From NCBI GenBank assembly GCA_003134765.1, contig PLCM01000040.1:43228-107227 (forward strand): a DNA stretch of 64,000 nt, written 5' to 3'. Of this stretch, positions 50,785 to 60,190 are shown piece by piece. The position numbers were made by a program, and so were the translations under genes. The notes under the pieces are model-generated. The model was not told where the DNA came from, did not search any database, and saw only the letters and a program-made list of their open reading frames with translations. Each line of letters begins with the position of its first letter. Within the stretch, counting starts at the first letter, position 1. This stretch comes from Spartobacteria bacterium (GTDB taxonomy: Bacteria > Verrucomicrobiota > Verrucomicrobiia > Chthoniobacterales > UBA10450).

Positions 50785-53700
50785 TTATGCCACCGCCGGC
50801 GGCAGCCACTGTTCGAGCTTATTTCGAAGCTCTGCCGTCAAGTTCACGCGCAGGTTCGCATCCATTTGGACGAAGGTGCCATCGGCGCGGCAGAACCTCA
50901 GTCTCACTGGTTGAGCTCCGGGCGAACTGGCCAGGACGGTTTGAACCTGCCGCAATTCTTCGGAAGTTGCCGCCGCGGAAAAGGAAAGCACGAGCGCAGA
51001 CTCTTTGTCGCGGCTCCCGTTTCCGTTGCCATTGGACTCATTACCCAACGGCGCCTGCCCGGTCGTGGTCCTCAATGCTTTCGCTCTTTGCGCCACCGCC
51101 CGCAGCGAATCGTCGCGGCGGTCGAGCGTTCCCTGGACTGCGATGACGCGTCCGAGCGAAAGGACATCGGCCACGGGCGCGTAAACCTCGTTCCACAGAA
51201 CAACCTCCAGCGTCGCTGTCAGGTCTTCGAGAAAAACAACGGCAAATGGCTTGCCTTCTTTTTTCGTGAACTTCTTGTCGACCTGGACGAGCGCGCCGGC
51301 AATTTTGAACGACGCGCGGTCCGGTAATTCATTCAACGATGCGATCGTTTGATATTTTCCTTCGCTGAGCACTGCGGCATAGGCATCGAGCGGGTGGCCA
51401 GTCACGTAAAACCCGAGCAGTTCTTTCTCGTACGACATTTTCTCGTGCTCGGTCCATGGAACGACACGGTGCAGGGTCGGCTTCGGCGCGGGCGCCGGCA
51501 TGTCGTCAAAGAGCGAGACCTGCCCACTTGCGCGATCCTTTTGCGAAGCCGCGGCTGCGGCCATGGATTCATCGATGCACGAAAACAGTGCCGCTCGTTC
51601 GCGCCCGAGAAAATCGAACGCGCCACACTTGATGAGATTCTCAAGAATCTTGCGATTGGCGACGCGCGCATCGAGCCGGCGACAGAAATCCTCGAGCGAC
51701 GCGAATTCGGCGCCTTTTTCACGTTCCTGGATCGCTATTTCCATCGCGCCCTGGCCCACATTCTTGATCGCGGCCAGTCCATAACGGATCGCCCCCAATG
51801 TGGGAGCGGCCTTTGCGCCGCGATCCGTTTCATCCGCCTGAACCATTTCCGCGCGATCGTTGTCGGGACGCAAAGGCCCCTCCCACATTTCCGGCGTGAA
51901 TTTCAGTCCGCTTCGATTTACGTCCGGGGGGAGAATCGGGATCCCCATCCGTTTGCACTCGCCTACGAAGGTCGAAATCTTATCTGTGTTGTTAATCTCG
52001 TTGCTCAAGAGCCCGGCCATGAATTCCACCGGGTAATTCGCTTTCAGGTACGCGGTCTGGTAGCTGATCAATCCATAGGCCGCGCTGTGGCTCTTGTTGA
52101 ATCCGTAACCCGCGAACTTCTCCAGCAAATCGAAGATCGCGTTCGCCTTTTTCTCCGGGATTTTGTTCTCGCGCGCACAACCTTCGATGAAATTGGCGCG
52201 CTCCTTCGCCATCTTTTCCTTGTCCTTCTTCCCCATGGCGCGCCGCAGCAGATCGGCCTGGCCTAATGAGTAACCGGCCAGCCGGCTCGCCGCCGCCATT
52301 ACCTGCTCCTGGTAAATCATCACGCCGTACGTGTCAGCGCAGACCTGCTCGAGCAGCGGATGCTCGTACCGAATTTTCGCCAGGCCCTTCTTGCGCTTGA
52401 TGTAATCCGGAATCAGGTCCATCGGTCCCGGCCGGTAAAGCGCGCTTAACGCGATGATGTCGTCGATTGCTTTGAAATCGAATTGTTTGCAGAACCCCGT
52501 CATGCCGCCTTCCAATTGGAAGATGCCGATGGTTTCCGCGCGGTTGAGGAGCGCGAACGTGGCCGCGTCATCCAGCGGAATCTGGGCGAGCGAAAAATCC
52601 GGCACCCGATTGCGGATCAATTCCTCGGCGTCATGCAGTACCGTCAACGTGCGCAAGCCGAGGAAATCCATTTTGAGCAACCCAAGATCGTTGAGTGGCC
52701 CCATCGGATATTGGGTAATGACTTCCTTTTCCTTGGGATCGCGGCGCAACGGCACATACTCGGAGAGATCGCGATCGCCGATGACGATTCCGGCGGCATG
52801 CACCCCGAAATTTCGAGAGCGCCCTTCGAGCAAAAGCGCGTGGTCCCAGAGCTGGCGGGTCGCCGGCTCGGTGTCGATGGCGCGGCGCAGCTCGGGATTG
52901 GCCAGCGCGGAATCGGTCAGCGAGATATTTTGCTGTCCCGGCCCGTTTGGGATCATGCGCGCGAGCCGGTCCGCTTCGCCGTAGGAAAGCCCGATGACGC
53001 GGCCGACGTCGCGGACCGCGCTCTTGGCGTTCATTTTGTTGAATGTCACGATCTGCGAGACCCGCCGGTCGCCATATTTTTGGCGGACGTATTCCAGCAC
53101 TTCGCCCCGCCGATCTTTGCAAAAATCGACGTCGATGTCCGGTGGCGAAACGCGCTCGGGATTGAGGAAGCGCTCGAAGATCAATCCGAATTGGAGTGGA
53201 TCGATGTCGGTAATTCCCAGGACGTAGGCAACCAGCGATCCGGCGGCGGAGCCGCGACCCGGCCCAACAGGAATGCCGCGCAGTTTCGCGAAATGAATGA
53301 AGTCCCAGACAATTAGAAGATAGCTGACGAATCCAGCCTTCTCGATCACACCGACTTCGTAATCGAGGCGCTTGATCAATTCCGAGTCCGTTCCGGCGCG
53401 ATCGCCGAAACGCTCATGCAAACCCTTGTAACAAAGCTCCCGCAGATAGGCTTCGCGCGTTTTGCCTTCCGGCACCGTGTACTCCGGGTATTTCGAGACC
53501 CCGAACTCCAGCTCGAGATTGATCCGGCCGGCGATCTCAACCGTGTTCGTGATCGCCTCGGGATGATCCGGAAAAAGCGCGCGCATTTCATCGGCCGATT
53601 TGAAGTAAAGCTCGGGCGGGTAACGCATTCGGCGTTCGTCGTGCACCATCTTGCCGGTGCCGATACAGACCATCACGTCGTGCGTTTCGTGGTGGCTGCG

Positions 53701-54339
53701 CTCGAGAAAATGGACGTCGTTGGCCGCGACAAGCCCGAGGCCGAACTCCTGGGCAAGGCGCTGGAGCATCTGGTTGCATTTTTGCTGCACCTCGATCCCG
53801 TGGTCGTGCATCTCCAGGAAAAAATTTTCCGCGCCCAGAATGTCGCGAAACTCGGCGACGCTTTGCCGGGCCTTCGCGAGATTATCCGACTGGATCGCCA
53901 TATTGATCTCGCCTTTGAGGCAACCGCTCAACCCGATCAATCCCGCGGAATGTTTCGCGAGCAACTCCTTGTCGATTCGCGGCTTGTAATGAAAACCATC
54001 GAGGTGTGCGATCGAGATCATTTTCACGAGATTGCGATATCCGGCCTCGTCCTTCGCGAGGAGAGTGAAATGGTAGGCGGCATCACGCTGGTTCGTCGGG
54101 CGATCTTTCATCGCGCCGGGCGCCATGTAAGCCTCGCAACCGATGATCGGTTTGAGACCGGCCCTGGTCGCTTCCTGGTAAAATTCGATGGCGCCGTGGA
54201 GATTCCCATGGTCTGTGATCGCGACCGCCGGCATCTCGAATTCCTTCGCTTTTTTCATCAGCTCCTTCATCCGGACCGCGCCATCGAGGAAGGAGTATTC
54301 CGTGTGGAGATGGAGGTGAACGAAGGAATCGGAAGGCAT
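50785..54339 (-). CDS. dnaE: DNA polymerase III alpha subunit carrying an in-frame palindromic insert
   Basis: DnaE is the replicative polymerase. The 1184-residue protein has the PHP domain (HLHTEYS at about 10-16, AITDHGN at 40-46). The palm follows with GPGRGSAAGSLVAY (359-372) and the catalytic PDIDVDFC (Asp401, Asp403). The fingers/thumb, a helix-hairpin-helix region (GFNKSHSAAYGLISYQTAYLK) and an OB fold (FKIAGALVQVDKKFT) complete it. Residues 818-848 are encoded by a 93-bp palindrome, between FTPE and AIRYGLAAIKNVG, where family members have only a short linker. All catalytic motifs remain intact, so the gene is presumably functional. Confidence 0.96.
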   Translation of the reverse strand: MPSDSFVHLHLHTEYSFLDGAVRMKELMKKAKEFEMPAVAITDHGNLHGAIEFYQEATRAGLKPIIGCEAYMAPGAMKDRPTNQRDAAYHFTLLAKDEAGYRNLVKMISIAHLDGFHYKPRIDKELLAKHSAGLIGLSGCLKGEINMAIQSDNLAKARQSVAEFRDILGAENFFLEMHDHGIEVQQKCNQMLQRLAQEFGLGLVAANDVHFLERSHHETHDVMVCIGTGKMVHDERRMRYPPELYFKSADEMRALFPDHPEAITNTVEIAGRINLELEFGVSKYPEYTVPEGKTREAYLRELCYKGLHERFGDRAGTDSELIKRLDYEVGVIEKAGFVSYLLIVWDFIHFAKLRGIPVGPGRGSAAGSLVAYVLGITDIDPLQFGLIFERFLNPERVSPPDIDVDFCKDRRGEVLEYVRQKYGDRRVSQIVTFNKMNAKSAVRDVGRVIGLSYGEADRLARMIPNGPGQQNISLTDSALANPELRRAIDTEPATRQLWDHALLLEGRSRNFGVHAAGIVIGDRDLSEYVPLRRDPKEKEVITQYPMGPLNDLGLLKMDFLGLRTLTVLHDAEELIRNRVPDFSLAQIPLDDAATFALLNRAETIGIFQLEGGMTGFCKQFDFKAIDDIIALSALYRPGPMDLIPDYIKRKKGLAKIRYEHPLLEQVCADTYGVMIYQEQVMAAASRLAGYSLGQADLLRRAMGKKDKEKMAKERANFIEGCARENKIPEKKANAIFDLLEKFAGYGFNKSHSAAYGLISYQTAYLKANYPVEFMAGLLSNEINNTDKISTFVGECKRMGIPILPPDVNRSGLKFTPEMWEGPLRPDNDRAEMVQADETDRGAKAAPTLGAIRYGLAAIKNVGQGAMEIAIQEREKGAEFASLEDFCRRLDARVANRKILENLIKCGAFDFLGRERAALFSCIDESMAAAAASQKDRASGQVSLFDDMPAPAPKPTLHRVVPWTEHEKMSYEKELLGFYVTGHPLDAYAAVLSEGKYQTIASLNELPDRASFKIAGALVQVDKKFTKKEGKPFAVVFLEDLTATLEVVLWNEVYAPVADVLSLGRVIAVQGTLDRRDDSLRAVAQRAKALRTTTGQAPLGNESNGNGNGSRDKESALVLSFSAAATSEELRQVQTVLASSPGAQPVRLRFCRADGTFVQMDANLRVNLTAELRNKLEQWLPPAVA
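51797..51889. repeat. 93-bp palindrome inside dnaE (AATGTGGGAGGGGCC family)
   Basis: AATGTGGGAGCGGCCTTTGC and its inverted partner GCAAAGGCCCCTCCCACATT match over 21 bases with one mismatch. The total is exactly 31 codons, read in frame. One arm recurs in the yidD 3' end. Confidence 0.93.
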
Positions 54340-54415
54340 CCGAGCGCATTATAGACGGCGCATCCGATGCGGCAAATTTACGAGGGCGAACGCGGTCGGC
54401 TCGCGCTCAGATTCT

Positions 54416-55107
<692 letters not shown>

Positions 55108-55259
55108 CGGAACCACGCCTCACTTTCGCCACCCTCTCACACCACCGCTCCCTCGACCCCGCTTCTCGCGGGTTCGCTTTTCTGCGAATTCGCGATTCAG
55201 TGACTTAACAATTTCACCGCTCCACTGCTCCACCACTCCAACACTCCAACTCCATCCCA

Positions 55260-56681
55260 ATGGCCAAAGACAAAACCGCCTCCGACGTCAGCAAAATGAT
55301 CAAGGACCACGACGTGAAACTCGTGGACTTCAAATTCACGGACCTGCCGGGCTCCTGGCAGCATTTCACCACCACCCTCACCGAATATAACGAGGAGATT
55401 TTCACCGACGGCCTCGGGTTCGACGGCTCGAGCATCCGTGGCTGGCGCGCCATTAACGCCAGCGACATGCTCGTCATTCCCGATCCGAGCACGGCCTGGA
55501 TCGATGTCTTCAACGCGGAGCCCACTCTCAGCCTCATTTGCACCATCATCGATCCGATCACGCGCGAGCCGTACGACCGCGACCCGCGCGGCGTCGCCGA
55601 AAAAGCCGAGGCGTATCTACAAAGCACGGGCATCGCCGACACCGCCTTCTTCGGACCGGAAGCGGAGTTCTTTATCTTCGACGAAGTGCGTTACAGCTAC
55701 ACCGGCAATTCTTCCTTCCATCTCGTCGATAGCGCGGAAGGTCATTGGAACAGCGCCCGCGAGGAATTTCCAAACCTCGGCTACAAGATCCGGGCGAAGG
55801 AAGGCTATTTCCCGGTCGGCCCCGCCGACAGTTTGCAGGATATCCGCAACGAAATGTGCCTCGAGTTGGAGAAGGCCGGCATTCCGATCGAGCGGCAACA
55901 TCATGAAGTCGCGACGGCCGGCCAGGCCGAGATCGACATTCGCTTCGCACCGATGAAGTCGATGGCCGATCACCTTCAATATTACAAATACATCGTCCGG
56001 AACGTGGCGAAGAGGCACAACAAGAGCGTTACCTTCATGCCCAAGCCGCTCTTCGGTGACAACGGTTCCGGCATGCATACCCACATGTCGCTCTGGAAAG
56101 ATGGGAAACCGCTCTTCGCCGGAAACGGTTACGCGGGCTTGAGCGAAATGGCGCTGTTCTTCATCGGCGGAATTTTGCGCCACGCCCCGGCGCTGACCTG
56201 CCTGACGAACCCAACGACGAACAGCTACAAGCGTCTCGTCCCAGGATTCGAAGCGCCGGTGAATCTCGCCTACTCCGCCCGGAACCGTTCCGCCGCGATC
56301 CGGATCCCGACCTATTCCGCGAATCCGAAAGCAAAACGGATTGAGTTCCGGACGCCTGATCCGGCGGCCAATCCGTATCTCGCTTTCTCCGCGCTGCTCC
56401 TCGCCGGTCTCGACGGAATCCAGAGCCGGATCGATCCCGGCGATCCGCTCGACAAGAACCTTTACGAACTGCCGCCGGAAGAACTGGCCAACGTCCCGAG
56501 CGTTCCCGATTCACTCAGCGGCGCGATCAAGGCCTTGAGCGAGGACCACAATTTTCTCCTCAAAGGCGACGTCTTTAACGCCGATTTCGTCGCGAACTGG
56601 ATCGAGATGAAACAAAAGGAATACGACGCCCTGCGCCTCCGCCCTCATCCGTACGAGTTCGCGATGTATTACGACGTGTAA
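55260..56681 (+). CDS. glnA: Glutamine synthetase, type I
   Basis: GlnA makes glutamine from glutamate, ammonia and ATP. The 473-residue protein has the latch and DGSSIRGW loop ([13 protein letters not shown]), [12 protein letters not shown] and the metal Glu segments. [31 protein letters not shown] and [17 protein letters not shown] also match. The adenylylation loop NLYELPPEE is present with its Tyr near residue 400, so GlnE-type control is likely. It is paired with glnB as in many bacteria. Confidence 0.97.
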   Translation: MAKDKTASDVSKMIKDHDVKLVDFKFTDLPGSWQHFTTTLTEYNEEIFTDGLGFDGSSIRGWRAINASDMLVIPDPSTAWIDVFNAEPTLSLICTIIDPITREPYDRDPRGVAEKAEAYLQSTGIADTAFFGPEAEFFIFDEVRYSYTGNSSFHLVDSAEGHWNSAREEFPNLGYKIRAKEGYFPVGPADSLQDIRNEMCLELEKAGIPIERQHHEVATAGQAEIDIRFAPMKSMADHLQYYKYIVRNVAKRHNKSVTFMPKPLFGDNGSGMHTHMSLWKDGKPLFAGNGYAGLSEMALFFIGGILRHAPALTCLTNPTTNSYKRLVPGFEAPVNLAYSARNRSAAIRIPTYSANPKAKRIEFRTPDPAANPYLAFSALLLAGLDGIQSRIDPGDPLDKNLYELPPEELANVPSVPDSLSGAIKALSEDHNFLLKGDVFNADFVANWIEMKQKEYDALRLRPHPYEFAMYYDV

Positions 56682-56703
56682 GAGAGCAGCGAAACTTTCA
56701 AAT

Positions 56704-56854
56704 GGACCCTCATCGTAACCTTCTCCCAGTGAGAGAAGGAACGTTCTTTCAAGGAGCGGCGGTTTTGAACCGCCGTCAAAAGGCCGGCGATTTGGAAATC
56801 GCCGCTCCTTGGCAAGAACTTCCTCGCCCTTTGGGAGAGGGTTGGGGTGAGGGC
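56704..56854. repeat. Nested repeats: GACCCTCA palindrome split by a CAAGGAGCGG palindrome
   Basis: The outer arms GGACCCTCATCGTAACCTTC and GAGGGTTGGGGTGAGGGCC belong to the family at 26316-26426. The CAAGGAGCGGCGG element occupies 56750-56811 in the middle. Confidence 0.88.
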
Positions 56855-56883
56855 CGATCCTGGGGTTGTCGTCGACCCACGTG

Positions 56884-57366
56884 ATGGTGCAGAAAGTAAA
56901 CATCAGAGACATTCCGGAAGAATCGTGGTCGTCGCCGAAAGGCAAGTTCGGCGGCGCGAGCCGAGGTTTGTCGGAAGCGCTGGGAAGAAAACCGTTTTCA
57001 TTCGACCTGAAGGAGCGGCATCCGTTTGATGTCGAGATCACTCGGATTTCGCCGGGGAAAATTCCGTATCCGTATCACTCGCATAGTGCGCAATGGGAAT
57101 TCTACCATGTCCTTTCGGGCAAAGGCGTCGTCCGCCACAAGGATGGAACGACACCGATCGAGAGCGGCGATGCGTTCATCTTTCAGCCGGAAGAGCCGCA
57201 TACGTTCATCAACGATGGGACCGAAGACCTCGTTATTGTCATCGTAGCAGACAACCCCGTTGGCGAATCGTCCTACTACCCGGATAGTAAGAAGTGGCTG
57301 GTGCGCTCGCCGGAGCGGAGATTGATGCGCGGGGAAGAGCTGGACTACTACGACGGGGAGGAATGA
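56884..57366 (+). CDS. Cupin-domain protein
   Basis: The 160-residue single-domain protein has the cupin metal motif 1 PYPYHSHSAQWEFYHVLSGKG (His, His, Glu) and motif 2 EPHTFINDG. A metal-binding beta-barrel is expected, but the ligand or reaction is unknown. The ATG at 56884 (MVQKVNIRD) is preferred over a GTG at 56866, which lies at the edge of the repeat region. It is isolated, between glnA and the hydrolase gene. Confidence 0.83.
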   Translation: MVQKVNIRDIPEESWSSPKGKFGGASRGLSEALGRKPFSFDLKERHPFDVEITRISPGKIPYPYHSHSAQWEFYHVLSGKGVVRHKDGTTPIESGDAFIFQPEEPHTFINDGTEDLVIVIVADNPVGESSYYPDSKKWLVRSPERRLMRGEELDYYDGEE

Positions 57367-57440
57367 GGCCGGCGGCCAAAGGAGTCGGACGAACGCGAAA
57401 TCTCATTCGCGTAAACGTTCCGACCGTCGGACACAAAACC

Positions 57441-57644
57441 CGACCCTCATCCTAACCTTCTCCCTCATGGAGAAGGAATTCCTGCGCTCCCCGAGGCACC
57501 ATTGGCAGGGCGAGACTCTGTCGAGCCGAAGCAGCGCGCGCTGAAAACCCGCGGCTCGACAGAGTCTCGCCCTACCAGGGAAAAGACAGTATCCCCCCAC
57601 TCTCTCCTCGTGGGAGAGAAGGACGCGCAGCGCCAAGTGAGGGC
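57441..57644. repeat. Nested repeats: GACCCTCA palindrome split by a GGCGAGACTCTG palindrome
   Basis: The outer arms CGACCCTCATCCTAACCTTC and AGTGAGGGC surround an inner element at 57504-57576 with arms AGGGCGAGACTCTGTCGAGC and GCTCGACAGAGTCTCGCCCT, a perfect 20-bp match. It takes up most of the 303-base gap between the cupin and hydrolase genes. Confidence 0.9.
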
Positions 57645-57669
57645 AAAGAGGGCGCGCTTGCGACAGAAT

Positions 57670-58467
57670 TCAAAATCTTCCGAGCTGCCGGAACCATTGC
57701 AGGGCGCGCCGCACTTCCGACATTTTTAACTGATGGCCCCCGCCAAATTGTTCCAGGCGCACACGCTTGAAACCGGTGCGTTCCAGTGACGCTTTCACCA
57801 AATTGTGCGCGGCCGGCGTCGCTATCGGGTCGCTGGCTCCGCTGCTCAGCCAAACGGGCACCTCGAGAAAACCGCGCCCGGGCTGATACGTTTTGTAGGC
57901 TTCACCCAGGCGATCTTCGTTGATGCCGCTCAAAAAAAAACCGCACACCCGAACCGAACCGCTCTTCGAAAGCATCGCGCCGAGAACGCCGCTCCGCTTC
58001 GATCCGCCGGAAAAACCGGCGAACGCGACCGGCCATTTCGCGGACTGCGGCCACTCCTTGCGAATCGCCTCGAGCGCGGCGCCGAGCAGACCGAGTCGCC
58101 ATTGCGTCGAGTCGATGCGCGGACTGATCGTCGCATCCGATCCGAGAACGACCCAGCCTTCGGCCGTGGCGGGCGGGCGATACCAGTCGGCATCCATGGC
58201 GCTGGTGCGATTGAAGTCGCTCGTCGAGGTGACGATGAGAATTGGCCAGGTGCGCGAGGGATCGAATCCCGCTGGAAAAGTCAGGACTGCGCGCCCCGTT
58301 TCCGGCCGCGGATTCCCGGCCTGGGCCGCGATACCTTGAAAATAGTTCGAGACCGGAAACCGGATTTCGATCTTGCCGCCGGGCTGGACCGACTGGCCGG
58401 CCAGGGTGGCCGCGTCACTCGCGTCCTTGAGGAAGAGACAGAGCAATCCGACAATCAGCAGGCGCAT
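57670..58467 (-). CDS. Secreted alpha/beta-hydrolase-like protein
   Basis: The 265-residue protein has a signal peptide (MRLLIVGLLCLFLKDASDAA). The alpha/beta-hydrolase-like core has the nucleophile elbow AFAGFSGGS near residue 152. A late His in FGGGHQLKM may complete the triad. The substrate is not identifiable; esterase or depolymerase activity is possible. It is bounded by repeats on both sides. Confidence 0.7.
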   Translation of the reverse strand: MRLLIVGLLCLFLKDASDAATLAGQSVQPGGKIEIRFPVSNYFQGIAAQAGNPRPETGRAVLTFPAGFDPSRTWPILIVTSTSDFNRTSAMDADWYRPPATAEGWVVLGSDATISPRIDSTQWRLGLLGAALEAIRKEWPQSAKWPVAFAGFSGGSKRSGVLGAMLSKSGSVRVCGFFLSGINEDRLGEAYKTYQPGRGFLEVPVWLSSGASDPIATPAAHNLVKASLERTGFKRVRLEQFGGGHQLKMSEVRRALQWFRQLGRF

Positions 58468-58483
58468 AAAAGTTATCTCGGCA

Positions 58484-58547
58484 GCGCGAGATTCTGTCGA
58501 GCCGCACCGTGCGATTACCGACCGGCTCGACAGAGTCTCGCCCTACC
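58484..58547. repeat. Palindromic repeat, GGCGAGACTCTG family
   Basis: GCGCGAGATTCTGTCGAGCC pairs with CGGCTCGACAGAGTCTCGCC. It lies between the hydrolase start and the FkbM gene stop. Confidence 0.88.
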
Positions 58548-58585
58548 AAAGCAAAATGTTTCGATCGTGTAAATACGGAGCGGAG

Positions 58586-59275
58586 TCAGAGCCTCCGAAA
58601 AGTCGCGTTTGCCTGAAGAAGATCGCCATCCGCGGCGTGGACGATGTTCGACAAACCACAGAGCTTGAATCCGCGACTGGAAAGAAAATCATTCATGTCC
58701 CGGAAGAGCCAGGCGCCGGCATAGAGCTGCTCAAAGAAAACTTCGGTGTAGATAACCCGGACCCGATCGAGGACCTCAGCTCCGCCCGTCAGAACAAAAC
58801 GCTCGGCGCCCTGCAGGTCGAGCTTGAGAAGATCGACGCTCTCCAAATTTTCCCGCGTCAGCAACTCCGGCAGGGTCACGGTCGGAACCATGATGGAATG
58901 GGCAACTCGAAGATCCCGGCTGAACCAGGCGGAGTTTCTTGCATCGATCGACAAAAGCGAACTCGACGCTTCGGAGCGGTTGATTTCAAATTGCGCCTCG
59001 CCGGTGCGATCGGACAGGGCTGTGGAAATTACCGAGACGCGCGGATCGGCGGCATATCTCGTTCGCAGCTTCGTGGCGAGCTCGGGAATCGCCTCAACCA
59101 GAACGAGTCGCTCGGGCCGATGGAGGCGCAGGAATGCGTCGGTGAACGCGCCGCGGTTCGCGCCGGCATCGATCACGGCGCGATAGTCCAGCCGCGGCAG
59201 GTGCCGGAGATTCCGAAAGGCCCGTCGGTACTGCTTGTCGAAAAGGGCGCGGATTTGCTGACCAAGGCGAGCCAT
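58586..59275 (-). CDS. FkbM-family methyltransferase
   Basis: The 229-residue SAM-dependent methyltransferase has AVIDAGANRGAFTDAF (motif I), RLVLVEAIPEL (motif II), and the FkbM signature LLKLDLQGAERFVLTGG near residue 155. Such enzymes commonly O-methylate sugars or polyketides. There is no glycan cluster here to suggest a substrate. It is divergent from tatA, with about 75 bases between starts. Confidence 0.87.
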   Translation of the reverse strand: MARLGQQIRALFDKQYRRAFRNLRHLPRLDYRAVIDAGANRGAFTDAFLRLHRPERLVLVEAIPELATKLRTRYAADPRVSVISTALSDRTGEAQFEINRSEASSSLLSIDARNSAWFSRDLRVAHSIMVPTVTLPELLTRENLESVDLLKLDLQGAERFVLTGGAEVLDRVRVIYTEVFFEQLYAGAWLFRDMNDFLSSRGFKLCGLSNIVHAADGDLLQANATFRRL

Positions 59276-59349
59276 TGGTCCTACATAGCACGGCGGGCGC
59301 TTCCTATGAAATGCCTTGCAACTTATGGAGATGGGCAGATGCTTGGACC

Positions 59350-59682
59350 ATGAGCTTGTTCGCTTTCCTGCCCAATCTCGGCGGACCTGACCTGATCATC
59401 ATCCTCCTGATCATTCTCGTTCTTTTCGGAGCCAAGAAACTGCCGGAACTGGCCCGCGGCATGGGCTCGGCCATCAAGGAATTTCAGAAGGCCAAGGATG
59501 AATTCAGCGACGAGCTGCATTCCGCCGGCAAAACGGATGCTGCAAAAGCCCAACCAGATGTCCGCACCCCGGAAGCGACAATTCCGCGGATTGAAAACGC
59601 TACGACTGCGTCGACCGCGAGCGAAGTCCGGCGAGATCCGGACCAGTCGCGCATTCCCGGCGACAAAGCCGATCCAATCTAG
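59350..59682 (+). CDS. tatA: Sec-independent translocase TatA/TatE-type subunit
   Basis: TatA forms the pore of the twin-arginine export system. The 110-residue protein has one N-terminal membrane helix (LIIILLIILVLFGAKKLPELARG) followed by the amphipathic helix SAIKEFQKAKDEF. The conserved FG hinge is present. The acidic, low-complexity tail is long for the family. The frame to 59275 is rejected because it would bury the membrane helix. tatC is not in the window. Confidence 0.9.
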   Translation: MSLFAFLPNLGGPDLIIILLIILVLFGAKKLPELARGMGSAIKEFQKAKDEFSDELHSAGKTDAAKAQPDVRTPEATIPRIENATTASTASEVRRDPDQSRIPGDKADPI

Positions 59683-59771
59683 GATCGCCGTTATTTGACG
59701 TTCGCCCGGCGTTGCGACACAGTCGCGACCGCGTGGGACGACCGTCCACGCGTCTCCGCCTACATCACGCT

Positions 59772-60047
59772 ATGTCCGAGCCCGACCTTCGCACCCAGAT
59801 CAAAGAGATGCTTGTGAAGAACTTGATGCTGCAAACCACTGCGGATCAGATCGGCGACGACCTGCCGCTCTTCGGTCCCGGCGGCTTGGGACTCGATTCT
59901 ATCGACGCGCTCGAACTTGTCGTTAGCATGGAAAAAACCTTCGGCGTCGGCGTCCCGAATTCCGAGATCGCCGCCAAGGCGCTTCGGACCGTGAACACAA
60001 TCCACGAGTACATTCTCGAGAAGCGCGCGGCGGCCCAGTCGGCGTAG
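59772..60047 (+). CDS. Acyl carrier protein
   Basis: The 91-residue acidic four-helix protein carries the 4'-phosphopantetheine site GLDSIDALELV (Ser43). It resembles stand-alone ACPs of specialised lipid pathways more than housekeeping AcpP, because the FGPGGLGLDS loop is longer than the usual LGADSLD. No synthase gene is adjacent, so the pathway is unknown. The start ATG at 59772 (MSEPDLRTQ) is preferred over 59712. Confidence 0.87.
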   Translation: MSEPDLRTQIKEMLVKNLMLQTTADQIGDDLPLFGPGGLGLDSIDALELVVSMEKTFGVGVPNSEIAAKALRTVNTIHEYILEKRAAAQSA

Positions 60048-60064
60048 TCTTGGCGAAAAAGCCG

Positions 60065-60150
60065 TCAGGGCGCGGTGAATTCGCACCAATAGCCCATCGA
60101 ATAGCCGGATTGCGACCCGACTCCAGGGGAAATGTAGAGGCGCTCACCGC
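60065..60150 (-). pseudogene. Possible short remnant of an L,D-transpeptidase gene
   Basis: On the minus strand, after the LOG-family stop and in the same frame, a segment reads GYSMGYWCEFTAP before a TGA. This matches GYPMAYWCEFKPA in the intact transpeptidase at 2245-2862, in DNA as well as protein. No other part of the family is seen, so the homology is short. Confidence 0.35.
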
Positions 60151-60190
60151 GGCGAGGGCCTCCAAATTGTCGGCGCAGCGGTCTTACGAA

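Noticed and set aside
53416..54354. Plus-strand open frame of 312 codons
   Set aside because: Antisense to the PHP domain of dnaE, with no motif of its own.
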